A DNA stretch of 15,382 nt. Origin: an uncultured Verrucomicrobiales bacterium (GTDB lineage: Bacteria > Verrucomicrobiota > Verrucomicrobiia > Verrucomicrobiales > Akkermansiaceae). Below, piece by piece: positions 6,874-14,092 of the stretch (its first letter is position 1; every line of letters begins with the position of its first letter). Position numbers and translations under genes: made by a program. The stretch is from positions 1-15,382 of the forward strand of contig CALBVA010000218.1 in assembly GCA_937969125.1 (NCBI GenBank), in the 5' to 3' direction. The notes under the pieces were generated by a model. That model did no database searches. It was given only the letters and a program-made list of their open reading frames with translations, and was not told the DNA's origin.

Positions 6874-7878
6874 TTACTCGTTTTTTTCTGCAGCCATCGC
6901 TTGATCGATGGCTTTCAAAATCCCTGGTCCGATGTCGCGCCAGGTTTTGGTGTGGAAGAGGGCGACAGGGTGTTGGGCAGTCGAATAAGGTCCTAATTTT
7001 ACGCTGTAGCGCTTTCCGGCATGGGCCGCGACGAGGGACAAATAAGCCTGATCCGCGCTACGGTTGGCGTAGTCCTTCGAGTCCTGAGTTTCGCCAACCG
7101 AAAGGAAACCGAGTTCGGTGAAGAGCTCATTGATCTCTTTCCGTGCGGCGGAATTTCGTGGGACCGCGAGGAAGGGGAAGCGGAACCAGCGGTCACGGAC
7201 GAAGCCGGGTCGCTCGGCCGCGTAGGCCTCGTCCAGGCATTCCTCGACGAAGCGGATGCCCTCAATGCAGCAATCCATTCGGGCGGATCCGAGGCGGAAG
7301 CTGCGCATGTTCTGGTGAAAGGCGGTGTGATTGTGTACCTCGAAGAGGAAGACATCGTCTTTCTTGATTTTAATGAGATTCCGGATGGCGGTGACGAAGA
7401 TCTCGCGCTTTGTCTCGAGGAGAGTTCGGCAGGCTTTTCGGCGTTCCTCACGATTTTTGATCTTTAAAAACGGACGGATCGATGGCGAAGCAAGGCCGGG
7501 AACATTGGCAAAAAAGAGGGCGCGAGCACCGCGGGGCGCGAGGTCGTTGGCGATTTCCATCGCACTGGCTTCCTTGTCCGAGAAGGGGACGATCTGGTCA
7601 TCAAAGGTGAGGACCGCATTGAAGGGATACTTCGGCTCGGTGGGCATGAAGGTGCGCTGGTAAACGCGGCGGTAGGACTTCTTCGGGTCGTCCTTGATGT
7701 TGCCAAGCTGGAGACCTTTTTCGAATAGAGCACGGCCCTCGGGTGGCCAGACGGGCTTTTTCTCCTCCTCTTTTTTTTCCTCTATGACCTCTGGAACTGG
7801 AGTCTCGGTAGCGGGGGGGGACTGCGCCCAGAGGGCGAGTGGAAAAAGAACGACGGCGAAGATGGTGGAGCGGGTCAT
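6874..7878 (-). CDS. Secreted polysaccharide deacetylase-like protein (NodB fold)
   Basis: This is a 334-residue protein with a signal peptide (MTRSTIFAVVLFPLALWAQS, cleavage likely after Ala18) and a charged low-complexity stretch rich in Glu/Lys (33-41). Motifs of carbohydrate esterase family 4 follow: TFDD (91-94, giving catalytic base Asp93 and zinc ligand Asp94), HTAFH (184-188, the H-S/T-x-x-H zinc motif with His184 and His188), RFPF (233-236, motif 3), and LFHT with His309 (motif 5). Motif 4 is not obvious. Such enzymes remove acetyl groups from peptidoglycan, chitin-like or other N-acetylated polysaccharides in the envelope. Spacing between motifs is longer than in small NodB proteins, and the inserts look lineage-specific, so the substrate is uncertain. 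It is transcribed divergently from the carbonic anhydrase gene, about 146 bases away, and leads into yceH. Confidence 0.78.
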   Translation of the reverse strand: MTRSTIFAVVLFPLALWAQSPPATETPVPEVIEEKKEEEKKPVWPPEGRALFEKGLQLGNIKDDPKKSYRRVYQRTFMPTEPKYPFNAVLTFDDQIVPFSDKEASAMEIANDLAPRGARALFFANVPGLASPSIRPFLKIKNREERRKACRTLLETKREIFVTAIRNLIKIKKDDVFLFEVHNHTAFHQNMRSFRLGSARMDCCIEGIRFVEECLDEAYAAERPGFVRDRWFRFPFLAVPRNSAARKEINELFTELGFLSVGETQDSKDYANRSADQAYLSLVAAHAGKRYSVKLGPYSTAQHPVALFHTKTWRDIGPGILKAIDQAMAAEKNE

Positions 7879-8024
7879 CAGATGAAGCTGTTAAAACAGG
7901 GCAGATGCAAGAATTGAACTTTTGTCAGTAGGATGTCGAGTCCGGTGATTGGTTGCCGTGATTTGTGTCGAGAGCGTTGGCAGTTTCGCTTTTCAGTTGT
8001 GCTTTCGCTGCTAGCGTCACGCCA

Positions 8025-8606
8025 GTGAAAGCACTGGGACATTTATTCGAGAATAATCAGAAGTGGGCAGAGGAAATGGTGGGGAAGGATCCGCAATTTT
8101 TCAGCAATCTCGCCGAGCAACAGTCTCCCAAGTATCTCTGGATCGGATGTTCGGACAGCCGCGTTCCCGCCAATCAGATCATAGGGCTGAATCCTGGCGA
8201 GATTTTCGTACATCGGAATGTGGCAAATGTGGTGAGCCAGACAGACCTCAATATGCTCTCGGTGGTGCAATATGCCGTGGAGGTGCTGAAGGTGGAGCAC
8301 ATCATCGTCTGCGGGCACTACGGTTGTGGTGGCGTGGCGGCTTCGGTTGATGGGACGAGGCATGGCTTGATCGATAACTGGATTCAGAACATCGGCGACA
8401 TCGCGGAAGCTCACGAGGATGAGCTAAAATCGCTGGAGGGGGCAGAGCGCGCTGATCGACTCTGTGAACTGAATGTTCTCTCGCAGACCAAGAATCTCAG
8501 CAAAACGACTGTCCTTAAGGGGGCCGGAGATGTGGGCCAAACGGTGAATCTTCACTCCTGGATCTACCGGCTCGATACCGGGCGTCTGATTGACCTCACA
8601 GTCTAG
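8025..8606 (+). CDS. can: Beta-class carbonic anhydrase
   Basis: This is a zinc enzyme interconverting CO2 and bicarbonate in the cytoplasm. Zinc and catalytic residues are in CSDSR (Cys42, Asp44, Arg46) and CGHYGCGG (His98, Cys101), followed by typical segments ELFVHRN-like EIFVHRNVAN and NLSVVQYAV-like NMLSVVQYAV. Starting at the GTG at 8025 gives 193 residues, and these five residues then take the same numbers as in E. coli Can, which is why I chose this start. A GTG at 7965 would add 20 residues with a faintly signal-peptide-like look (MSRALAVSLFSCAFAAS), but family homology begins only at the second start. Neither has a good Shine-Dalgarno. The C-terminus is about 27 residues shorter than E. 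coli Can. The stop overlaps that of the convergent sigma-factor gene. Confidence 0.93.
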   Translation: MKALGHLFENNQKWAEEMVGKDPQFFSNLAEQQSPKYLWIGCSDSRVPANQIIGLNPGEIFVHRNVANVVSQTDLNMLSVVQYAVEVLKVEHIIVCGHYGCGGVAASVDGTRHGLIDNWIQNIGDIAEAHEDELKSLEGAERADRLCELNVLSQTKNLSKTTVLKGAGDVGQTVNLHSWIYRLDTGRLIDLTV

Positions 8607-9196
8607 TCAGAGAGGTAGTCACCAAGGAGTTCCCGCAGGGTGCCGCGTGCCCGGAAGAGCTGGCTCTTCACTGCGGGGACGGAGAGCTTCAGGATCTCCG
8701 CAATCTCTTCGTAGGGCATCTGCTCATAGCGGCGGAGAATGACGGCGAGCCGTTGTTTCTCTGGAAGGCTGCCGATGGCTCGGTCGATGACTCTGCGGAG
8801 CTCCGCCTGCTGGAGCGAATCATCCGGCTGTGAGCCGGGTGTATTGTCAGTGGCTTGTTGGTGCCATTCGTCCTGCTGTTCTTCCAGTGAATGCTCCTTT
8901 CGCCGTGACTTTTTACGAGTCTCATTGAAGACGAGATTTCGAGTGATCGTGAAGAGAAAGGTGGTGAACTTGGCGGTGGGCTTGTAGCGTTTCGCGGATT
9001 TCCAGAGTCGAAGGAAAACCTGTTGGGCGATGTCCTCGCTATCGGGCGAGTGGTTCATCATCTTAGAAACCGTGCCGACCACAGCGTGCTGATGCTTCGT
9101 GACGAGGTCGCGGAAAGCCTGCTCGGCGGGAGCTCCGCCGAGCGCAATGACCGACATCAGGGCGATGTCCTCATCATTGCTTTCCTCTTCTTCCAT
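8603..9196 (-). CDS. ECF-type RNA polymerase sigma factor
   Basis: This 197-residue protein is a group 4 (ECF) sigma factor with only regions sigma2 and sigma4. Sigma2 spans about 26-95, with DSEDIAQQVFLRLW (52-65), the core-binding and -10 recognition region, and FTTFLFTITRNLVFNETRK (77-95). A variable Gln/Glu/Asp-rich linker (100-130) follows. Sigma4 spans about 133-192, with SLPEKQRL (143-150) and the helix-turn-helix YEEIAEILKLSVPAVKSQLF (162-181) that reads the -35 element. No anti-sigma gene adjoins it: downstream is the convergent can gene and upstream is lysA, 59 bases away on the same strand. Its regulon is unknown. Its start codon lies in a 9-bp hairpin, so translational control is possible. 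The N-terminus MEEEESNDED is strongly acidic. Confidence 0.93.
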   Translation of the reverse strand: MEEEESNDEDIALMSVIALGGAPAEQAFRDLVTKHQHAVVGTVSKMMNHSPDSEDIAQQVFLRLWKSAKRYKPTAKFTTFLFTITRNLVFNETRKKSRRKEHSLEEQQDEWHQQATDNTPGSQPDDSLQQAELRRVIDRAIGSLPEKQRLAVILRRYEQMPYEEIAEILKLSVPAVKSQLFRARGTLRELLGDYLSD

Positions 9197-9222
9197 CAGC
9201 TTGATGATAAAACCTGATGGAA
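9191..9222 (-). promoter_or_regulatory. 9-bp hairpin sequestering the sigma-factor start codon
   Basis: TTCCATCAG at 9191-9199 and CTGATGGAA at 9214-9222 are exact reverse complements separated by 14 bases. In the minus-strand transcript the right-hand copy comes first, and the ATG of the sigma factor (9194-9196) lies inside the second arm. Folding would bury the start codon and the bases just before it. No Shine-Dalgarno is visible in the loop. The dyad could equally be a DNA operator; only the symmetry is seen. Confidence 0.5.
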
Positions 9223-9255
9223 AGGCACTCGTCCCGAACTATCTGCGACTAATTG

Positions 9256-10548
9256 TTAGAGGAGTTCCGGAGCAATGAGGTCCTCGAAGGTTTGGCGTTC
9301 GCGGACCAGGCGGGCTTCATCACCATCTACGAGGATCTCAGCCGGAAGCGGGTGGGAATTGTAAGTGGAGGCCATGACCATGCCGTAGGCTCCGGCGCTC
9401 ATGAGGGCGATGAGATCACCAGGCTGGAAGCTGGCGATTTCGCGATTCTGGCAAAAGAAATCTCCGGTTTCGCAAATCGGGCCGACGACGTCGACGCTCT
9501 CGACCGTGCCGTCGGCAGCGGGTTCGGTCACGGGGACGATTTCATGGTATCCCTCGTAGAGAGCTGGGCGGATGAGCTGGTGCATTCCGGAATCGACGAC
9601 CTTGAAGGTCTTAGCCGTGCCCTTCTTCTCGTAGAGGCAGCGCGAAAGCAGGACTCCGGCGTTTCCAGCGATGAAGCGACCGGGCTCGAGGAGGATTTTG
9701 AGGCCTAGGGGCTCCAAAACAGGGATCACTGAGTCTGCATATTTCTGCGGCGTAAGCGGGCGAGATTCCTCCGGCTGCGATTCCCACCAATCGGCCTTTC
9801 CGGATTCGAGAGCCGGATCATAGACGATGCCAATGCCGCCTCCGATGGAGAAGAACTGGATACCGTAGTCCGACTTGAGTTGGGCGGCGAGCGGGGCGAC
9901 TTTTTCGACCGCTTCCACAAAGGGATCCACTGCGGTGAGCTGTGAGCCGATGTGCATCTGCAGGCCCTTGAGCTGGAGATTAGGCAGCTTCGAGGCACGC
10001 TCGTAAGCACCGGCGATGAGATCAAAGTCGATCCCGAACTTATTCTCCGACTTGCCGGTGGAAATGTATTTATGGGTTTTGGCGTCGACGTTTGGATTTA
10101 CCCGAAAGGCGATGGGGGCGGTGACGTTCATTTCACCGGCCACTTCGTTGATGAAGGCAGCCTCTTCCTCGGATTCGACATTGATGGAGTAGATCTTTTG
10201 CTCCAGGGCATATTCGATTTCGGCGCGGGTCTTGCCCACGCCGGCGAAGGTGCACTTGGCAGGGTCACCACCGGCTTTCAGGATACGGAAGAGCTCGCCA
10301 CCGGACACGATATCGAAACCGCTGCCCATCTCGACGAGAAGCCGGAGGACGGAGAGATTGGAATTAGCCTTCACGGCATAGGCGACTTCATGGTCAACCC
10401 CGGAGAATGCCTGATCCAGCTTCTGAAAGTGGTCTCGGATGGTGCCTGCGGAGTAAGCATAGAGTGGAGTGCCGTATTTTTCGGCCAAAGCGGAAAGGGA
10501 GACATTTTCACAGTGGAGCGAGCCGTCGTTGTAGTGGAAGGAGTGCAT
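9256..10548 (-). CDS. lysA: Diaminopimelate decarboxylase
   Basis: This PLP-dependent enzyme decarboxylates meso-diaminopimelate to L-lysine, the last step of lysine synthesis, in the cytoplasm. Counting from the ATG at 10546-10548 (430 residues), the alanine-racemase-like barrel carries the PLP lysine Lys60 in YAVKAN, then HIGSQ (199-203), the phosphate-binding GGG (236-238) and EPGR (288-291). The C-terminal beta domain carries CETGDF (359-364, the catalytic Cys359 motif) and GAYG with Tyr388. A TTG at 10591-10593 would add 15 residues lacking family similarity, and MHSFHYNDGSLHCE is the usual kind of LysA N-terminus, so the ATG is preferred. The gene is divergent from the rhomboid gene and is followed after 59 bases by the sigma-factor gene on the same strand. 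Confidence 0.96.
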   Translation of the reverse strand: MHSFHYNDGSLHCENVSLSALAEKYGTPLYAYSAGTIRDHFQKLDQAFSGVDHEVAYAVKANSNLSVLRLLVEMGSGFDIVSGGELFRILKAGGDPAKCTFAGVGKTRAEIEYALEQKIYSINVESEEEAAFINEVAGEMNVTAPIAFRVNPNVDAKTHKYISTGKSENKFGIDFDLIAGAYERASKLPNLQLKGLQMHIGSQLTAVDPFVEAVEKVAPLAAQLKSDYGIQFFSIGGGIGIVYDPALESGKADWWESQPEESRPLTPQKYADSVIPVLEPLGLKILLEPGRFIAGNAGVLLSRCLYEKKGTAKTFKVVDSGMHQLIRPALYEGYHEIVPVTEPAADGTVESVDVVGPICETGDFFCQNREIASFQPGDLIALMSAGAYGMVMASTYNSHPLPAEILVDGDEARLVRERQTFEDLIAPELL

Positions 10549-10712
10549 CGGATTTAAGTGCGCGAATGGTCGTTGAGAGTGCTCCGGTGTCAAGCGCTCT
10601 GCGAAGACAGGACGCGGGGAAATTTGGCCAAATGCAAAGAAAAGGTGAGCAATTCCGGAAGTTTGTGGTCTGTATGGTGATGTTAATGGGAATTCGGAAG
10701 GGTCAACGGGTC

Positions 10713-11465
10713 ATGTTACAGACGCCCGGTTGGAATACCGCCACACTCGGAGTGTTGGCGATGCTCTCGGTGCATGCGCTCATCCTCGCCATCTGGTATT
10801 TCCGTGGTTGGGATGCGATGTGGACGGTCTATGAGTCATACGGCCTCCGATGGGATGGGGTGGCGGCCGGAGGAATCTGGCAGTTGGTGACTCATATGTG
10901 GCTGCACGGAGGTTGGGAGCACCTCATTCTCAATGCGCTCCTCTTTTATTATGCGGCGGCCCGGCTCAGCCATGTCCTGAGCGGTCGGCGAATCACGACA
11001 CTTTTCCTGCTGACCGGTTTCGGTTCTGGGGCGGTGCATGTTCTCGCGCAGGCAATCTTTCCGGCATTGCCAAGCGCACCGCTCGTCGGGGCTTCCGGCG
11101 GGATCTTCGGGATGTTGCTCGGATTTTTCACCCTCTCGCCGGATTCGCGGATGCTTTTTCTTCCCGTTTCAGCACGGAATCTCGCAAAGGGAATTATTGT
11201 CTCCAGCCTCCTTCTCTTCCTCATGACGCCGGGGCTGGGGGTGCCGCTTTTCTCGACGGTTGGACGCTGGCTGGAGAGCGGCTTCGGAGCGGCACTCTTT
11301 AATGTCGCCCATCTCGCCCACTTCACGGGCGGTCTGCTGGGATGGGTTTTCATTGGGCGATTTTTCCCCCCGCTTCTGACCAGTCAGGACCTAGCTGAGA
11401 TGCGGGCAAAGCGTGAAAAAGGGGAGCTGGCCAAGGAATCCGGATCTGTCCGGACTGGTGGTTGA
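10713..11465 (+). CDS. Rhomboid family intramembrane serine protease
   Basis: This is a membrane protein of about 250 residues with six or so hydrophobic segments, the first at about 10-30. Rhomboid hallmarks numbered from this start are HGGWEHLILN (65-74, with the oxyanion residue Asn74), GASG with catalytic Ser128, and AHFTGGLLG with catalytic His203 in the last conserved helix. Rhomboids cut transmembrane substrates inside the inner membrane. The hydrophilic tail (about 225-250) is Lys/Glu-rich and cytoplasmic in style. The open frame extends upstream to 10407 but overlaps lysA and shows no homology. Among in-frame ATGs at 10632, 10674, 10680, 10686 and 10713, the last follows GGAAGGG by 11 bases and gives a normal N-terminus, so I chose it; the 10632 start is also possible. 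galE begins 36 bases after its stop. Confidence 0.87.
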   Translation: MLQTPGWNTATLGVLAMLSVHALILAIWYFRGWDAMWTVYESYGLRWDGVAAGGIWQLVTHMWLHGGWEHLILNALLFYYAAARLSHVLSGRRITTLFLLTGFGSGAVHVLAQAIFPALPSAPLVGASGGIFGMLLGFFTLSPDSRMLFLPVSARNLAKGIIVSSLLLFLMTPGLGVPLFSTVGRWLESGFGAALFNVAHLAHFTGGLLGWVFIGRFFPPLLTSQDLAEMRAKREKGELAKESGSVRTGG

Positions 11466-11501
11466 CGTGTTCAATCACCCCTGATTCACTCCGAATCATA
11501 C

Positions 11502-12506
11502 ATGGCAGATCAAGCTATCCTCGTCGCTGGAGGAGCCGGATATATCGGCTCACACACCGTTCGTCTCCTCAACTCAGAGGGCTATCGCGTAGTGGTTCTC
11601 GATAACCTAGTCTACGGACACCGCGATGCCATCGTCGATGACGGCGTCGAGTTCGTCGAGGGAGCGGTGGGAGACAAGGAACTCCTCGTCAGTCTCTTTG
11701 AGAAATATCAGTTTGCCGGAGTCATTCACTTTGCCGCTTATGCCTACGTTGGCGAATCGGTTACGGATCCCCTGAAGTATTACCGTAATAACACCGCCGA
11801 GCCTCTGACTCTCCTCGAGGTCATGTCAGACTTCGGTTGCAAGTCCTTCGTTTTTTCCTCCACTTGCGCGACTTACGGCGAGCCACAAAAGCTGCCTCTC
11901 ACCGAGGATCATCCGCAGAACCCCGTGAGCCCTTATGGAAAAAGCAAGCTCATGGTCGAGTGGATCCTGGACGATTGCGATCACGCCTGGGGCTTGAAGA
12001 GTGCTGCGCTCCGCTACTTTAATGCCAGTGGCTGCTCAACCGACGGAAAGATCGGGGAGGATCACGATCCCGAGACCCATCTGATTCCGCTCGTTCTGAA
12101 GGCGGTCCAAGGGGAAATTCCAGCTCTCACCGTCTTCGGGACCGATTATCCCACACCTGATGGCACCTGCATTCGGGACTATATCCACGTCGAAGATCTC
12201 GCTTCAGCTCACATTGCGGCTCTTCGGAAGCTCATCGATGGCGGCGATTCCATTCGCTGTAATCTCGGAACCGGAGTGGGGATCTCGGTCAAGGAGATCA
12301 TTGATGCGGCGGAGGAAGTCACCGGTCAAAAAGTTCCTGTGACCTATGGCGATCGGCGTCCCGGTGATCCCGCACAGCTCGTGGCAGATCCACAGATGGC
12401 CAAAGATCTCCTTGATTGGGAAGCGGAGCGGAAGGACGTCCGGACCATGATCGAGACCGCCTGGCAGTGGATGTCCCAACCGCACGGGGGACACTTTTCC
12501 CAATGA
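11502..12506 (+). CDS. galE: UDP-glucose 4-epimerase
   Basis: This 334-residue extended short-chain dehydrogenase interconverts UDP-glucose and UDP-galactose (Leloir pathway), supplying galactose for surface polysaccharide. The NAD-binding motif GGAGYIGS lies at 10-17, VIHFAAYAYVGES at 74-86, the active-site serine region SST at 119-121, and the catalytic pair Tyr145/Lys149 in YGKSK. ALRYFNASG, TPDGTCIRDYIHVEDLA and the C-terminal RRPGDPAQLVAD are strongly conserved GalE segments. Length is close to the E. coli enzyme (338). The UDP-GlcNAc 4-epimerase side activity found in some homologues cannot be excluded. It lies 36 bases after the rhomboid gene and 88 bases before the pseudopilin genes, all on the same strand. 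Confidence 0.95.
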   Translation: MADQAILVAGGAGYIGSHTVRLLNSEGYRVVVLDNLVYGHRDAIVDDGVEFVEGAVGDKELLVSLFEKYQFAGVIHFAAYAYVGESVTDPLKYYRNNTAEPLTLLEVMSDFGCKSFVFSSTCATYGEPQKLPLTEDHPQNPVSPYGKSKLMVEWILDDCDHAWGLKSAALRYFNASGCSTDGKIGEDHDPETHLIPLVLKAVQGEIPALTVFGTDYPTPDGTCIRDYIHVEDLASAHIAALRKLIDGGDSIRCNLGTGVGISVKEIIDAAEEVTGQKVPVTYGDRRPGDPAQLVADPQMAKDLLDWEAERKDVRTMIETAWQWMSQPHGGHFSQ

Positions 12507-12594
12507 CCTTTGAGCTCTCGGTCAGAGATATACAGTGTAACTACAACTTTTTGCTTGATCTCCCATCCAGTAAGAACGATCTATTATCCAAGAA

Positions 12595-13305
12595 ATGTTA
12601 AGGAAGACCTCTACAATCCAATCTCCGTCAGGAATCCCGCATCGGCTTCAGACCTCATTCCGGCGGGGATTTAGTCTCGTGGAGCTGTTGGCGGTGATGA
12701 CCATCATTGCTATTCTCTTATCCCTTGCTTCGGTCGGACTGAAGAACGTAGGAAAAGGGCAGGGTATCACCGCCGGTCTCGCCGTGGGTGAAGGCCTCCT
12801 TGCCCAGGCTCGTAGCCTCGCAGTGAACCAGAGTTCCAGAGCCCGCCTTGTCATCCATGATGATCTCAATGATGCCATCCCGGAAGAACGGCAGCGTTAT
12901 CGGCGAATGATGATGATCATGTATAAGGAACTCGACGAAAACGGAGTGGAGCAGAACCAGTGGATTCGCTTCGGACAGCCGGTTTTCCTTCCTGAGCGAG
13001 TGTTTTTCAGCCCGGAACTGAGCCTTCGGAACATGGATACGGGGGGGCTTCTGGATACTGATCGCCATCAACTAAGCTCCAAAGTATCAGACAATCATCA
13101 GTGTGTGTTCTACGAATTTAACAGCCAGGGAATCTGCACTACCCCCGGAGCTGGATTTGTCCTGGAAACCGGTGCCCGGCCAACCGGAGCAAAAAAACCA
13201 CGTCTGGGAAAAGGAAAACCTGTCGGAGGATTCGTGGTTCTCCGTAACGGAGGAACCAGCTTGATTCGCGATATCGAACGTATCCCGGTTCAGGAAAACA
13301 ACTAA
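12595..13305 (+). CDS. Prepilin-like protein with GspH/FimT character (resembles Verru_Chthon cassette protein D)
   Basis: This 236-residue protein has a class III (type IV prepilin) signal: a basic leader of 25 residues ending RRG, then FSLVE with Glu30 at position +5 of the mature protein. A hydrophobic helix follows to about residue 49 (LLAVMTIIAILLSLASVGL). A prepilin peptidase should cut after Gly25 and methylate Phe26. After the helix, the AVGEGLLAQARSLAVN stretch resembles FimT/GspH minor pseudopilins and the Verrucomicrobia-specific cassette protein D family. The globular part has two cysteines (in HQCVF and GICTT) that may form a disulfide. The next two genes are also prepilin-like and follow at short spacing. 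The start is ATG with no clear Shine-Dalgarno. Assignment to the cassette family is from memory of its pattern and is tentative. Confidence 0.8.
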   Translation: MLRKTSTIQSPSGIPHRLQTSFRRGFSLVELLAVMTIIAILLSLASVGLKNVGKGQGITAGLAVGEGLLAQARSLAVNQSSRARLVIHDDLNDAIPEERQRYRRMMMIMYKELDENGVEQNQWIRFGQPVFLPERVFFSPELSLRNMDTGGLLDTDRHQLSSKVSDNHQCVFYEFNSQGICTTPGAGFVLETGARPTGAKKPRLGKGKPVGGFVVLRNGGTSLIRDIERIPVQENN

Positions 13306-13324
13306 ACATAACACCTGACACACC

Positions 13325-14050
13325 ATGAAAACCTTCAATAACAGTCGCTCCCGACTTCTTCGCGGATTCACTCTGGCAGAATCCGTCATTGCTCTCGGTA
13401 TTCTCGTTGTTCTGATCACCGGCTTCCTTGCTGTGTTCGGGCCAGCTGCCTCAACCATCAAGAAGACCCTTTCCACTGACGAAGCCAGCCGCTTGCAGGC
13501 GACCTTGATTTTTGAACTCACCCACCTTCGCGAAGGGCAGGAAGAGACCCGCTATCAGGATGATCCGTTCCGCAAGGCCTTCGAATGGATTAGTCAGTCG
13601 CATGATAATAATAATGCTATCCTCATTTACAAGTACCGCGCAATTCCTGGTCAAAAGCGTCCTGACGGCACCCTACAGCCAGCTCCACGTGAACTCGGAC
13701 TTTCGGGCATCGATTTCGTCATCACCCCCATGGTCCGGCGGATCAGTGACAACTTGCTCCAGGAGGATTTGGATTCTATTGATGGACGTGTCTTTTTTGT
13801 GAAGCTTAATCAGCTCATCTTTGATGGTGGAGGGATGCGCGTTTCCAATGGAACTGGAACGATTGTTGATCCTCATAAGCCGGGCGAAGATTTCGCACGT
13901 CGCCCTGAATCGTTCCCTGAGGCCGTTCTCGCCTTCGAGGCGGAGTATTACAACCTGCCAACCACCTCCTTCCAATACCTCAGCAATGCCTTCGATCCAG
14001 ATGACTTCACCAAGCCCATCTTCACTCGAAAACTAGCGGTCCGGCGCTAG
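13325..14050 (+). CDS. Prepilin-like protein (resembles Verru_Chthon cassette protein B)
   Basis: This 241-residue protein has a short basic leader (MKTFNNSRSRLLRG) and a prepilin cleavage site after Gly14, with FTLAE following and Glu19 at +5. The hydrophobic helix runs to about residue 39 (SVIALGILVVLITGFLAVFG). Just after it, STDEASRLQATLIFELTHLR is typical of GspI/PilV-like minor pseudopilins and of the Verrucomicrobia cassette B type. The C-terminal half has no motif I recognise. The gene begins 19 bases after the stop of the preceding pseudopilin gene and is followed after 42 bases by the next, indicating one operon. Such proteins assemble into a pseudopilus spanning the periplasm or into a pilus tip; no assembly ATPase or secretin gene is in the window. 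Confidence 0.8.
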   Translation: MKTFNNSRSRLLRGFTLAESVIALGILVVLITGFLAVFGPAASTIKKTLSTDEASRLQATLIFELTHLREGQEETRYQDDPFRKAFEWISQSHDNNNAILIYKYRAIPGQKRPDGTLQPAPRELGLSGIDFVITPMVRRISDNLLQEDLDSIDGRVFFVKLNQLIFDGGGMRVSNGTGTIVDPHKPGEDFARRPESFPEAVLAFEAEYYNLPTTSFQYLSNAFDPDDFTKPIFTRKLAVRR

Positions 14051-14092
14051 GCGAAACTATTAACCTGCTGATCCACCTCATTGCATTGTCTC

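Noticed and set aside
10549..10593. N-terminal extension of LysA from a TTG
   Set aside because: The 15 added residues lack family similarity, whereas the ATG at 10546-10548 gives a normal LysA N-terminus.
10407..10712. Long N-terminal extension of the rhomboid protein
   Set aside because: The first part is antisense to lysA and reads as Arg/Ser/His-rich out-of-frame sequence. Conserved rhomboid features begin only after 10713.
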